NCBI GenBank assembly: GCA_044867785.1
Contig: JBIOVM010000184.1
Coordinates: forward strand, 1-35,595
Source: DASRDR01 sp044867785
GTDB taxonomy: Bacteria; Methylomirabilota; Methylomirabilia; Rokubacteriales; DASRDR01
Reading direction: 5' to 3'
DNA length: 35,595 nt
The notes below the pieces were generated by a model. The model had not been told where the DNA came from and did no database searches. It saw nothing but the letters and a program-made list of their open reading frames with translations. This document shows positions 15,707-25,337 of the stretch, piece by piece (within the stretch, counting starts at the first letter, position 1; every line of letters starts with the position of its first letter). A program made the translations under genes and the position numbers.

Positions 15707-16899
15707 GCCGGCGGCTCCGCGCCCGGCGCCGGTCGGTCGCGCAGGAAGACGCCGAGCCGCGACAGGGCCTCCCCGATCCTCTCGAGGCTGTTCGCGTACG
15801 AGAAACGCAGATAGCCCTCGCCACCCGACCCGAAATCAATTCCGGGGGTGACTGCCACGCGGGCCTCGGCGAGGATCTCGAAGGCGAAGTCGTACGACCG
15901 GCTGGCGAAGCGGCGCGCGTCGGCGAAGACGTAGAACGCGCCGGTCGGCTCCACCCCGACGCCGAGCCCGATCGAGCGCAGTCCGTCCACCATGGCCCGC
16001 CGCCGCTCGTCGAAGATCGCGCGGAATCGCCGGACGTCGGCCGACGCCTGGCGCAGAGCGGCCACGCCGGCCCACTGCACGAACTCGTTCGACGAGATGA
16101 AGAAGTTCTGGTGGAGCGTCTGGAGCGTGCGCACGTATGCCTTGGGTGCGATCACGTACCCGAGGCGCCATCCGGTCATCGCGTACGCCTTCGAGAAGCC
16201 GTTGAACACGAACGCGCGATCCGTGTACTCGAGGATGCTGTGGTCCGGCCCCTCGTAGCTGAGGCCGTGGTAGATCTCGTCCGACACGATCCAGCAACCG
16301 TGACGATCGGCCAGGTCGGCCAACCCGGCCAGCCGGTCGGGCGAGGTCACGACGCCGGTCGGGTTGGCCGGCGAGTTCACCATGACCGCCCGGGTGCGCG
16401 GGGAGAGCCGCTCGCGGGCCGCCTCGGACCGGAGGATCCAGCCCTCGGACTCGGGAGTGGGAACGTAGACCGGAACGGCATCGGCGTAGCGGACGAAGTT
16501 CGGATAGCACGCGTAGTGCGGGTCCGACAGGACGACCTCGTCGCCCGCGGACAGGAGCCCGGTGAAGAGGAGCAGCATCGCCGGCGACGTGCCCGCCGTC
16601 ACCAGCACCTGGTCGGGCGACACGGCCACGCGGTAGGTCTGCTGGTAGTGCTCGGCGATCGCCTCGCGCAGCGGCAGGATGCCCAGGCTGTGGGCGTACT
16701 TCGTCCGTCCGTCGCGGATCGCCCGGACGGCGGCCTCGCGCACGACCTCGGGGGTTTCGAAGTCGGGCTCGCCGAACTCGAGATGCACGACCTCGTGACC
16801 CTGGCGCTCCAGCTCCTGCGCGCGCTCGAAGACCTCGACCGCCAGGAAGGGCGAGATCTCCTCGGTGCGCCGCGCCAGCTCCGCGAATGCGTCCGACAT
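15703..16899 (-). CDS. Pyridoxal-phosphate aminotransferase, class I (AspC/AAT-like)
   Basis: A fold-type I PLP aminotransferase of 398 aa. The cofactor Lys is K237 in FSKAYAMTGWRLGY. Asn179 (NSPANPTG), Asp207 and Tyr210 (VSDEIYHGLSY) bind PLP, and an Arg near the C-terminus (YLRFSYANS) is in the place that holds the substrate carboxylate. The N-terminal half has EFGEPDFETP and KYAHSLGILPLREAI. The closest general resemblance is to aspartate/aromatic or broad-specificity aminotransferases (Igamma); substrate cannot be read from sequence. It follows malic enzyme by 23 nt and overlaps the phosphatidyltransferase-like gene by 4 nt. Confidence 0.93.
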   Translation of the reverse strand: MSDAFAELARRTEEISPFLAVEVFERAQELERQGHEVVHLEFGEPDFETPEVVREAAVRAIRDGRTKYAHSLGILPLREAIAEHYQQTYRVAVSPDQVLVTAGTSPAMLLLFTGLLSAGDEVVLSDPHYACYPNFVRYADAVPVYVPTPESEGWILRSEAARERLSPRTRAVMVNSPANPTGVVTSPDRLAGLADLADRHGCWIVSDEIYHGLSYEGPDHSILEYTDRAFVFNGFSKAYAMTGWRLGYVIAPKAYVRTLQTLHQNFFISSNEFVQWAGVAALRQASADVRRFRAIFDERRRAMVDGLRSIGLGVGVEPTGAFYVFADARRFASRSYDFAFEILAEARVAVTPGIDFGSGGEGYLRFSYANSLERIGEALSRLGVFLRDRPAPGAEPPA

Positions 16900-16922
16900 G
16901 CGCTGGGGGATCCGGGCCGCGG

Positions 16923-18350
<1,428 letters not shown>

Positions 18351-18357
18351 GGCGGCC

Positions 18358-18897
18358 TCAGGTCGTCTGCATCAGGGCGCGCGCGATGCTCGGCGGCAGC
18401 TCGGGATATCGCGCACGGAACTCGGGCACCGCCCGCTCGTAGTCGTCCCGCACGGTCACCCGAAGCTCGCGGGCGAAGACGACACGCTCGATCTGGAGCC
18501 GGCCGACGTACACCGCGGCGGCATCGCCCACGTCGAAGGTCACGCGCAGCGGGAAGCCCACCTCCTCGGGAAAGTTCCGCCCCATCTCGTTGATGCGCAG
18601 GCGGGTGATCTGGTATCGGCCCGGAGGCAGCGTGATGACGAACGGGGTCAGACGGAAGTCGACCGGGAGCTCGTACCGGAACGCCCCGTCCTCGCGGGCG
18701 ATGTCGAGAGCGACCTGGGGCTCGCTGAACCCGGCGACGGCGACCTCGCCCATGACCACGCGGTGGCCGGGGGGCACGTCGAGCGGCGTCCGCCGGAAGG
18801 CGCTGCACCCGGCCAGGACGGCCACCCCCATCGCGAGCGCGGCGAGCCAGCGTCCCCGGCGGCCGCCGGCCGACACCCGGGGCGCCGAGTCCCTCAC
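18358..18897 (-). CDS. Predicted lipoprotein, unknown family
   Basis: The product is 179 aa. A signal peptide with basic N-region (RRGRW) and hydrophobic core ends in the lipobox LAGC with Cys31, so it should be lipidated and periplasmic or outer-membrane bound. The rest looks like a beta-sandwich (repeated alternating strands, LPPGRYQITRLRIN) with a conserved-looking C-terminal helix RAVPEFRARYPELPP. I do not recognise the family. The GTG start at 18897 overlaps the nitrilase-fold gene stop (GTGA) and the gene ends 7 nt before malic enzyme. The long frame upstream of 18897 lies antisense-like over the nitrilase-fold gene and was not used. Confidence 0.78.
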   Translation of the reverse strand: MRDSAPRVSAGGRRGRWLAALAMGVAVLAGCSAFRRTPLDVPPGHRVVMGEVAVAGFSEPQVALDIAREDGAFRYELPVDFRLTPFVITLPPGRYQITRLRINEMGRNFPEEVGFPLRVTFDVGDAAAVYVGRLQIERVVFARELRVTVRDDYERAVPEFRARYPELPPSIARALMQTT

Positions 18898-19961
18898 GCG
18901 CTCGGCTTCTTCCAGACGCCGCGCTCGTGCATGAGCCGGATCTGGCGCTTGATCACCTTCTGGCGGTACTCGGCGTGCTTCATGGGCTCCCGCTTGAGGT
19001 AGAGGTTCTTCGGGTAGATCGGCTTCTCGTAGAGCATGCCATACAGCTCGGCCCGGACGTCCTTCAGCCAGTTGTCCCATTGCGCCGACGCCCGGTGGTG
19101 CCGGAGGGCCTCGATGTCGACGGGCCCCGCGACATAGGTCGAGCCCGCCCCGTAGTCCTGGCGCCCCACGATGCGGCCCTTGTAGTCGATGACGAACGAC
19201 CGCCCCCCGAACGTGTCGATCGGGGTGGTCTCCTCGGGGAAGAGATAGTAGGTCCCCATGTTCGGCGCGATGACGTACATGTTGTTGTCGAGCGCGCGGG
19301 CCCGGCTCTGGATCTCGAAGTACTCGTTGCCGGTGGCCGGATGCGGGTACGACGCGCGGTAGACGACCTCGGCGCCGTTGAGGGCGAGCGCGCGGGCGTT
19401 CTCCGGATAGGAGCCCTCGTTGGCCATCATGATGCCGAGCCGGCCGATCTCGGTGTCGACGACCGGCCAGAAGGCCTGCAGGGTCCGCCCGTACTTCTCC
19501 ACCCACCAGTCGTAGACGTCGTGCGGGCACATCGAGTGCTCGACCGGGAAGAGGGGAGACACCTTGTAGTGCTGAAGAATGACGCGCCCGCGCGGGTTCA
19601 GGACGAAGCCCACGTTGAAGAACCGGTCCTTCCAGTCGGGGTGGCGCGCCTTCGCCTGTGCCACGATGAAGACGTTGTACTCGCGGGCGATCTTGCCGAG
19701 CTCCTCCGTCTCCTCCCCCGGGATGTCGATCGCGCATTCCCGGGCGAAGGTGGCATGGTCCAGGTCGAGCACTTCGTCGTTGAACGCCTGGAGCGCCCCC
19801 TCGGGAAACGCGACGAGGCGGACGGGAATCGAGAGGCTCGACAGCCACGCGGCCGCCTTCACCAGGTGGTGGAGGTGCTCCAGGTTGATCTTGATGTCCC
19901 GCCGCTTCCGGATCCCCCGCACCGTCGGGATGAGCCCGACGGCCATGTACGGCTTGATCAT
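18894..19961 (-). CDS. Nitrilase-superfamily (aliphatic-amidase-like) protein lacking the catalytic cysteine
   Basis: It has the carbon-nitrogen hydrolase fold, closest in layout to the AmiE/formamidase branch. It is 355 aa including a C-terminal extension of ~75 residues with YPKNLYLKREPMKHAEYR. The catalytic Glu (E54, FPEGALQ), Lys (K133, HYKVSP) and the second Glu (E141) are present. The nucleophile position reads GIMMANEGSYPENAR, where family members have the pattern IC(D/Y)x(4)PE; the Cys is Ala180 (GCC at 19422-19424). Only two cysteines exist (C76, C145), neither at the active site. The surrounding motif is otherwise intact, so this is a substitution, not a frameshift. GGGAGGG lies about 7 nt before ATG 19961. 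It sits between two lipoprotein genes. Confidence 0.9.
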   Translation of the reverse strand: MIKPYMAVGLIPTVRGIRKRRDIKINLEHLHHLVKAAAWLSSLSIPVRLVAFPEGALQAFNDEVLDLDHATFARECAIDIPGEETEELGKIAREYNVFIVAQAKARHPDWKDRFFNVGFVLNPRGRVILQHYKVSPLFPVEHSMCPHDVYDWWVEKYGRTLQAFWPVVDTEIGRLGIMMANEGSYPENARALALNGAEVVYRASYPHPATGNEYFEIQSRARALDNNMYVIAPNMGTYYLFPEETTPIDTFGGRSFVIDYKGRIVGRQDYGAGSTYVAGPVDIEALRHHRASAQWDNWLKDVRAELYGMLYEKPIYPKNLYLKREPMKHAEYRQKVIKRQIRLMHERGVWKKPSA

Positions 19962-20028
19962 CCGTTGTCCCTCCCGCGCCGGAGCTGAGGTTGAAGGCCG
20001 GATCCGAGGTCGGCGGCGCCGACGGGGC

Positions 20029-20517
20029 TCACGGGCCCTCCCGGGGCACTCCCCGCGTCATCCGCACGCGCGCGGTGACCGTCTCCCCCCGCCGGTACTC
20101 GCCGAGCAGCGTGCCGTCCGCTTGCAGCGCGTAGACCGCCGTCGCCTGAACGCGCGTCAGCTCGAGCCAGAGCGCGCCGTCCTGGATGCGTCCTCGCACG
20201 CGCGACCAGCCGGCGGCGCCGACGCCGAGCTCGATCGACGTGCCCCACGAATACACCGCAATGACCTCGGTCGCGTGATCGCTGGTCGGCACCTGGAGCT
20301 CGACGACCAGAATGTGATCGAGGTGCTCGTCCCACTTGCCGATCCACCGACCGGAGTATCGCGCATGGTCGCGCGGCACGCCGGCGGGCGGCGGGACGAC
20401 GCGCAGGTCCGGCGGCATCGGCGGCCGCGGCGGGGGATCGGCGGCGCACGCCGCCAGGAGCGCGCCCGCGCCGAGCGCGACCAACCCCCGGAGCATCCGG
20501 CGCCGGCCGTGCTTCAC
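20029..20517 (-). CDS. Predicted lipoprotein with a beta-rich domain, unknown family
   Basis: The product is 162 aa. The N-terminus has Arg-rich residues (GRRRML), a hydrophobic core and the lipobox LLAAC with Cys24, followed by a Pro-rich linker. The rest is predicted all-beta, with a repeated W-containing pattern (RWIGKWDE, YSWGTSIELGV, LWLEL) and YALQADGTLLGEYR near the end. This resembles small secreted domains seen next to transport genes, but I cannot name one. The GTG at 20517 overlaps the ABC ATPase stop (GTGA), which chooses the start and implies coupling to the transporter. A 67-nt gap precedes the nitrilase-fold gene. Confidence 0.75.
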   Translation of the reverse strand: MKHGRRRMLRGLVALGAGALLAACAADPPPRPPMPPDLRVVPPPAGVPRDHARYSGRWIGKWDEHLDHILVVELQVPTSDHATEVIAVYSWGTSIELGVGAAGWSRVRGRIQDGALWLELTRVQATAVYALQADGTLLGEYRRGETVTARVRMTRGVPREGP

Positions 20518-21266
20518 GATCCGCTGACCGTGCGGCTCTGCTGACGCAACACTTCCTCCATGATCGACTGGTTGAGGTGGTCGACGAGCGCGTGCCGGTC
20601 GCGGCCGCCGTCGTTCCGGATCAGCTCCCGCACACGCGACGGCCGCGCGGACATCATGACCAGAGTGGTGCCGATCGAGACCGCTTCCTCGATGGCGTGC
20701 GTGACGAACACGATCGTCTTGCCGGTCTCGGCCCAGATCCGCTTGACCTCGGACTGCATGATCCGCCGATTCTGTGCATCCAGCGATCCGAACGGCTCGT
20801 CCATCAGCAGCAGATCCGGGTCGATCGCGAGAGCCCGCGCGATGGCCGCGCGCTGCCGCATCCCACCGGACACCCGATTCGGGTAGTAGTCCTCGAAGCC
20901 CTCCAGGCCGACGAAGCACAGGTAGCGCCGCGCCGTCGCCCGGCGTGCCGCCCGGTCCCGACCTTGCGCGCGAAGCACGAGCGCGACGTTGTCGGCCAGC
21001 GTCAGCCAGGGCAGCAAGCGGTCCTCCTGGAAGACCACCCCGACGTGGAGGTCGCTCGCCCCGTCGTAGGAGACCGGCCGGTCGTCGAAGCGGACTTCCC
21101 CCGCCGACGGGGCCTCGAGCCCGCCCAGGATCCGGAGGAGCGTCGTCTTGCCGCAGCCGTTCGGCCCGAGGAGGCACACGAACTCCCCCTTCGCCGCCTG
21201 GAGCGAGACACCGTCGAGGACCGGGATGGCGTACCGCTTGGAGACGTCGCGGACCTCGAGCTTCAT
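20514..21266 (-). CDS. NitT/TauT-family ABC transporter ATPase
   Basis: This is the ATP-hydrolysing subunit of an importer of the nitrate/sulfonate/taurine type (SsuB/TauB/NrtD family). It is 250 aa. Walker A is GPNGCGKTT, the Q-loop is GVVFQEDRLLPWLT, the signature is VSGGMRQRAAIARALA, Walker B is LLLMDEPFGSLD, and the H-loop is FVTHAIEEAV. The C-terminal VMMSARPSRVRE is typical of this family. It follows the permease by 67 nt and overlaps the lipoprotein by 4 nt. The ligand cannot be inferred from the ATPase. Confidence 0.95.
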   Translation of the reverse strand: MKLEVRDVSKRYAIPVLDGVSLQAAKGEFVCLLGPNGCGKTTLLRILGGLEAPSAGEVRFDDRPVSYDGASDLHVGVVFQEDRLLPWLTLADNVALVLRAQGRDRAARRATARRYLCFVGLEGFEDYYPNRVSGGMRQRAAIARALAIDPDLLLMDEPFGSLDAQNRRIMQSEVKRIWAETGKTIVFVTHAIEEAVSIGTTLVMMSARPSRVRELIRNDGGRDRHALVDHLNQSIMEEVLRQQSRTVSGS

Positions 21267-21333
21267 CGGGGCTACATCCTACCGTACCGACGCCACTGTT
21301 CCGAACATCGGCGGCCGGAGGCTCTCGGCCGGG

Positions 21334-22098
21334 TCAGCGCCAGCGCTCGACCCGGCGGGACAGGGACTCGAACAAGAGCTTGTCGATCACCAGCATGATG
21401 GCGACCATCACCAGCGCCCACACGAAGACCATCTGGGTCGCCAGGATCTCGCGGCTGTAGTTCATGATGTAGCCGATGCCGCTGGTCACTCCGAAGATCT
21501 CGGCGACGACCGAGACCTTCAGCGCGAGCCCGAATCCCACCTTCATGCCGGCGACCAGGTGGGGGATCGTCGAGGGGATCACGATCGACCGGAACTTCTC
21601 CCAGCCGGACAGTCGGTAGACCTGGCCCATCTCGAGGAGCCGGCGGTCGACGCTCGCCACGCCTTCCACCACGTTCGACGCCACCACGGGCAGCGTGATC
21701 ATGAACGTCGTGAAGATGGGCGCCATGTTGGTCAGCCCGAACCAGATCAGGGATACGACGATCCAGACGAACACGGACGTGGAGTTCAGCACCGTGACGA
21801 CGTCCGCGACCGCGATCCGGGCGGGTCGCCAGAGGAACGACGCCAGGCCCATCAGCACCGCGAGCGCCAGCGCGGCGCCGAAGCCGATCGCGATGCGGTA
21901 GAGGGACGCGCCGGCGTGCTTCCAGACCTCGCCGGATGCCACGACCTCGACCAGCCCGCGGAGCACCGCGCCGGGAGACGGCATGACGTAGGCGCCGTAC
22001 CGGCGCGCCACCGCCTCCCAGACGACGAGGACGACGAGGAGCACGACGAGCGAGGGGAGCCGGAGATGGTCGCGCCAGCGCGAGGCGGGCGAGGTCAT
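21334..22098 (-). CDS. NitT/TauT-family ABC transporter permease
   Basis: Inner-membrane subunit of 254 aa with about six membrane helices. The BPD_transp_1 EAA loop is recognisable (LSGWEKFRSIVIPSTIPHLVAGMKVGFGLALK), matching SsuC/TauC permeases. The N-terminus has a single early helix (VVLLVVLVVWEAVA) and MPSPGAVLRGL, also typical. The start ATG 22098 is 109 nt from the binding-protein stop, an unusually long gap in this operon that contains a 13-bp hairpin. Confidence 0.95.
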   Translation of the reverse strand: MTSPASRWRDHLRLPSLVVLLVVLVVWEAVARRYGAYVMPSPGAVLRGLVEVVASGEVWKHAGASLYRIAIGFGAALALAVLMGLASFLWRPARIAVADVVTVLNSTSVFVWIVVSLIWFGLTNMAPIFTTFMITLPVVASNVVEGVASVDRRLLEMGQVYRLSGWEKFRSIVIPSTIPHLVAGMKVGFGLALKVSVVAEIFGVTSGIGYIMNYSREILATQMVFVWALVMVAIMLVIDKLLFESLSRRVERWR

Positions 22099-22146
22099 CG
22101 GGCCGGCCGCGAACGGACCGGGCCCCGCCCTCCGGTGCCGCCGGCG

Positions 22147-22188
22147 CCCGGCGCGGCTGTCCTCCCGGCTTCGTTCAGCCGCGCCGGG
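22147..22188 (-). other. 13-bp hairpin between binding protein and permease genes
   Basis: CCCGGCGCGGCTG (22147-22159) and CAGCCGCGCCGGG (22176-22188) are perfect inverted repeats with a 16-nt loop. There is no T-tract, so full termination is unlikely. In many importers a hairpin here protects the binding-protein mRNA from 3' decay, giving excess binding protein; that role is inferred. Confidence 0.6.
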
Positions 22189-22207
22189 GCGCGAGGCACC
22201 GAAGGTC

Positions 22208-23230
22208 CTAGGCGGATCGCCAGAAGAAGTCCTTCTTGATACGGTCCGGATTGTCCCACACGTCGGACTTGAGGAACCCGGACTCCTTGATGAGCCGGAG
22301 CTGCACGATCAGGGTCTCGATCTGGTCGTCCGACAGCCCGTGGAGCATCTGTACGGTCTGGCCGTGGGCGTACTCGACGACCGGCTTGGGGAGCTTCGTG
22401 ATCTCGGCGGCGATGTCGACGGCCTTCGCCTTGTTCCCGTTCCAGATCTCGACGGCCTCGCGCTGCGCGTCGTTCAGATCCCGGGGAAACGTCGGGTTCT
22501 TCTCGATGAACGCCGGGCTCACCACGTAGCACACGTGGACCGGGAAGCCCGCCGGCCGTCCGGTGGCCTTCCGCCAGAGGTCGATCTGCTTCGCGAGATA
22601 GACGCCGTCGCCCCGGTGGACGATGAGGTCGGACACGGGCTGCCAGGCGATCACGGCGTCCACGTCCTTCTTCGCGAGCATGGTCGCCATGTCCGGCGGC
22701 GCCTGGGCGGTGATCAGCTGGGTGTCCTTCTGCACGTCGAAGCCGTAGCCCTTGAGCATCAGGGCGCGGATGTCCATGAAGGTCGTCGACCCGACCACCG
22801 CGGCGATCTTGCGGCCTTTGAGGTCTTCGACCTTGGCGATGCCGGCGTCCTTGCCGGCGACGATGGCGCCCAGCACCGCCGTCGCCACGCCGGTCACCTT
22901 CGTCGGGACGCCGTCCTCGAACATCTTGGCCGAGAGCGCGAACGACATGTCGATCGCATCGACGTTGCCGGCCGCGAACGTGTTGACGAGCCCGGCGGGA
23001 GAGCCCGGGACGACGTTGTACTCCGCCTGCCAGCCTCGCTTGCCGAGGAGATCCTCCTTGTGGATGATCTCGCACGCCGCCCACCCGAGCTGGAGGTAGG
23101 CGAAGCGCACCTTGCCCTTCCCCTGCGCGGCCGCGCGGCGCGGCCCGAGGCCGCCGGCCATCGCGGCGCCCGCCCCGATGCCAGCCCGCAGGAAGTCCCG
23201 CCGTCCGAGGTCAGCTCTCTCAGGTCGCAT
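22208..23230 (-). CDS. NitT/TauT-family substrate-binding protein (Tat-exported)
   Basis: Periplasmic ligand receptor of 340 aa. The N-terminus has a twin-arginine signal (GRRDFLRAG, then a hydrophobic stretch ending near AAA-QG), so it is probably exported folded. The core follows the SsuA/NMT1-like pattern: an N-lobe with FAYLQLGWAACEII, GSPAGLVNTFAAGNVDAIDMS, DLKGRKIAAVVGST, and a hinge region VDAVIAWQPVSDLI. The ligand is unknown. AGGGAGGG lies about 6 nt before ATG 23230. The ATG lies 11 nt inside the end of the acyl-CoA synthetase gene, so transporter and synthetase genes are tied together. Confidence 0.93.
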   Translation of the reverse strand: MRPERADLGRRDFLRAGIGAGAAMAGGLGPRRAAAQGKGKVRFAYLQLGWAACEIIHKEDLLGKRGWQAEYNVVPGSPAGLVNTFAAGNVDAIDMSFALSAKMFEDGVPTKVTGVATAVLGAIVAGKDAGIAKVEDLKGRKIAAVVGSTTFMDIRALMLKGYGFDVQKDTQLITAQAPPDMATMLAKKDVDAVIAWQPVSDLIVHRGDGVYLAKQIDLWRKATGRPAGFPVHVCYVVSPAFIEKNPTFPRDLNDAQREAVEIWNGNKAKAVDIAAEITKLPKPVVEYAHGQTVQMLHGLSDDQIETLIVQLRLIKESGFLKSDVWDNPDRIKKDFFWRSA

Positions 23231-25316
23231 CCCCAGCCCTCCCTGTGTCTTCCGTCTCGGGGTTCATCAGGATCAGCGCGTCCACGGCCACGAGCCGGGC
23301 CTCGGACGCGATCAAAGGGTTCAGATCCAGCTCGGCGATCGCCGCGTGGTCCACCAGGAGATCTCCGATCGCCACGAGCACCGCGCTGATCGCATCCTCG
23401 TCGACCGCGGGAGCCCCGCGAAACCCGCGGAGGAGCGCCGCCCGTCGTCCCTCCACCAGCATCGCGCGCGCGGCGTCGTGCGAGAGCGGGGCGAGCCCGA
23501 TCGACACGTCGCGGAGAAGCTCGGCCAGCACGCCGCCGAGCCCGACCAGCACCGTCGGCCCGAAGCTCGGGTCACGCCTCCCTCCGACCAGGAGCTCGAG
23601 GCCCCGGGACACCTCCTCCTGGACCAGCAGCGGGCCCGGCCCGAGGCGAGCCTCGATCGCGCTCACGGCCCGCCTCAGATCTTCCTCGTCTCTCACGCCC
23701 ACGACCACCCCGCCCGCTTCCGTCCGGTGGAGGACGTCGGGACGGGCCGTCTTGGCCACCAGAGGGTAGCCGATCTCCCGCGCCGCCGACAGGGCCTCGC
23801 CGAGGGTGCGGGCCGCCCGCTCGCGCGGAAAGGTCACCCCGTAGGCCTCCAGCAAGGCGCGGGCGGCCGCGTGATCCAGCGGACCCGTCACGGTTCGGAG
23901 GCGCGACGTCAGCCCGGGCGGAAGCACGCGGCGCGGACGCGGCGCGACGTCCGGGGCGGCGCGCTGGCCAAGCTCCGCGTGGCGGACCAGCGCCCGGTAC
24001 GCGCGCACCGCTCGCTCCGGCCCCGGCACGAGCGGGATGCCCGCCCGGCGGAGGCGCTGGTCCATGGCCGGCGTGTCGACCGTGCAGGCGACGATCGGTT
24101 TCCCGGTCGCCGCCTGCGCCGATGCCAGCGCGTCCGCGTACTCGGGCCGATCGAGGCCGATGTCGATCGCGACGGCGCCGCCGACCTCCGGCGCCTCGAG
24201 AACGAGGCCGACGCTCGGCGCGAAGCCGCCGGGGTCCAGCTGCGGCGTCATGTCGACCGGATTGGCGTCGGCGCCGAAGGCCGGGAGGTGAGCGCGCAGC
24301 AGCGCGCGACGCTCGGCGGGCAGCTCGGGAACCCGGAGCCCGGCCGCCTCGGCGGCATCCGCGGCGACGACGGAGGGCCCGCCCGAGATGGTGAGAATCG
24401 CGATGGCGCCGTTTCGCGGGAGCCGCGCGTGGTGGGCCTCCAGCGTCGCCAGCGCGTCGAACAGCTCGGCCGTCTCGTCCACGGCGACGACGCCCGCCGC
24501 CACGAAGGCCGCGCGGTACGTCTCCCAGGCTCCGGCGAGCGACCCGGTGTGCGAGCCCGCCGCGCGCCGCCCGGCCTCCGCTCGGCCTCCCTTGAGGGCC
24601 ACGACCGGCTTGGACCGGGCGAGGCGCCGCGCGGCGGCGACGAAGGCCACGCCGTCGCGGATGCCCTCGACGAAGAGGCCGACCACCCGCGTCTCCGCAT
24701 CCTGGGCGAGCCAGCCCAGGCAGTCGGCGAACCCGAGGTCGGCCTGGTTGCCGATCGACAGGAACTTCGCGACTCCGAGCGATCGCTCGCGCGCTTCCCG
24801 GAAGAAGAGGCCCCCGTACGCGCCGCTCTGCGAGACGAAGGTGATGCCGCCCGCCTGGCGGGGCACGTCCCAGAAGTAGGAGGCGTTGAGCCGGCCGGGC
24901 ACGTCCACGACGCCCATGCAGTTGGGCCCGACGATTCGCATCCCGGTCGTGCGCGCGATGGTCGCCAGCTCGGCCTGGACGGCCTGTCCGCCCTGGCCCG
25001 TCTCGCCGAAGCCCGAGGCGAGGACGACGCAGAACCGGCATCGGCGGTCGGCCAGCGCGCGGACGGCGGCCGGGACCCCCGCGGCCGGCAGGCTCACCAG
25101 CGCGAGATCGAGCCCGGCGGGCAGATCCTCGACGCGACGGACCGCGTCCCGGCCCGCGATGGCTTCCCCGCTCGGGTTGACCGGGAGGACGTCGCCCGCG
25201 AACCCGGGCGCCAGGAGGTTCTGGAGGAGGCGGTGTCCGAGCTTCTCGGGGTGCCGCGAGGCGCCCAGCACGGCCACCTGTCGCGGGGCGAACAGCGGCG
25301 TCAGGTCGACGCTCAC
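23220..25316 (-). CDS. ADP-forming acyl-CoA synthetase (fused alpha and beta subunits)
   Basis: The family reversibly makes an acyl-CoA from an acid, CoA and ATP (to ADP and phosphate) through phosphohistidine intermediates. From GTG 25316 it is 698 aa. The CoA-binding domain is at about residues 10-150 (VLGASRHPEK), and the ligase-CoA domain carries the alpha phosphohistidine H256 in GSHTGSLAG. The ATP-grasp beta half begins near 480 and carries H530 in KTARPDVLHRTEAGGV, GRRDPSFGP, and ELDLNPL. The stretch after ELLRD reads VSIGLAPL, where relatives usually have an Arg before the LAP. The GTG is preferred over a TTG two codons upstream because GAGG is 6 nt before the GTG. The acid is unknown. 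Confidence 0.93.
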   Translation of the reverse strand: MSVDLTPLFAPRQVAVLGASRHPEKLGHRLLQNLLAPGFAGDVLPVNPSGEAIAGRDAVRRVEDLPAGLDLALVSLPAAGVPAAVRALADRRCRFCVVLASGFGETGQGGQAVQAELATIARTTGMRIVGPNCMGVVDVPGRLNASYFWDVPRQAGGITFVSQSGAYGGLFFREARERSLGVAKFLSIGNQADLGFADCLGWLAQDAETRVVGLFVEGIRDGVAFVAAARRLARSKPVVALKGGRAEAGRRAAGSHTGSLAGAWETYRAAFVAAGVVAVDETAELFDALATLEAHHARLPRNGAIAILTISGGPSVVAADAAEAAGLRVPELPAERRALLRAHLPAFGADANPVDMTPQLDPGGFAPSVGLVLEAPEVGGAVAIDIGLDRPEYADALASAQAATGKPIVACTVDTPAMDQRLRRAGIPLVPGPERAVRAYRALVRHAELGQRAAPDVAPRPRRVLPPGLTSRLRTVTGPLDHAAARALLEAYGVTFPRERAARTLGEALSAAREIGYPLVAKTARPDVLHRTEAGGVVVGVRDEEDLRRAVSAIEARLGPGPLLVQEEVSRGLELLVGGRRDPSFGPTVLVGLGGVLAELLRDVSIGLAPLSHDAARAMLVEGRRAALLRGFRGAPAVDEDAISAVLVAIGDLLVDHAAIAELDLNPLIASEARLVAVDALILMNPETEDTGRAGDAT

Positions 25317-25337
25317 CGGCAACCTCGGGAGACTGCG

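Noticed and set aside
19422..19424. Sequencing error creating the nitrilase Cys-to-Ala change
   Set aside because: GCC to a Cys codon needs two base changes, and the frame and flanking motif are intact. A base-level error cannot be fully excluded without reads.
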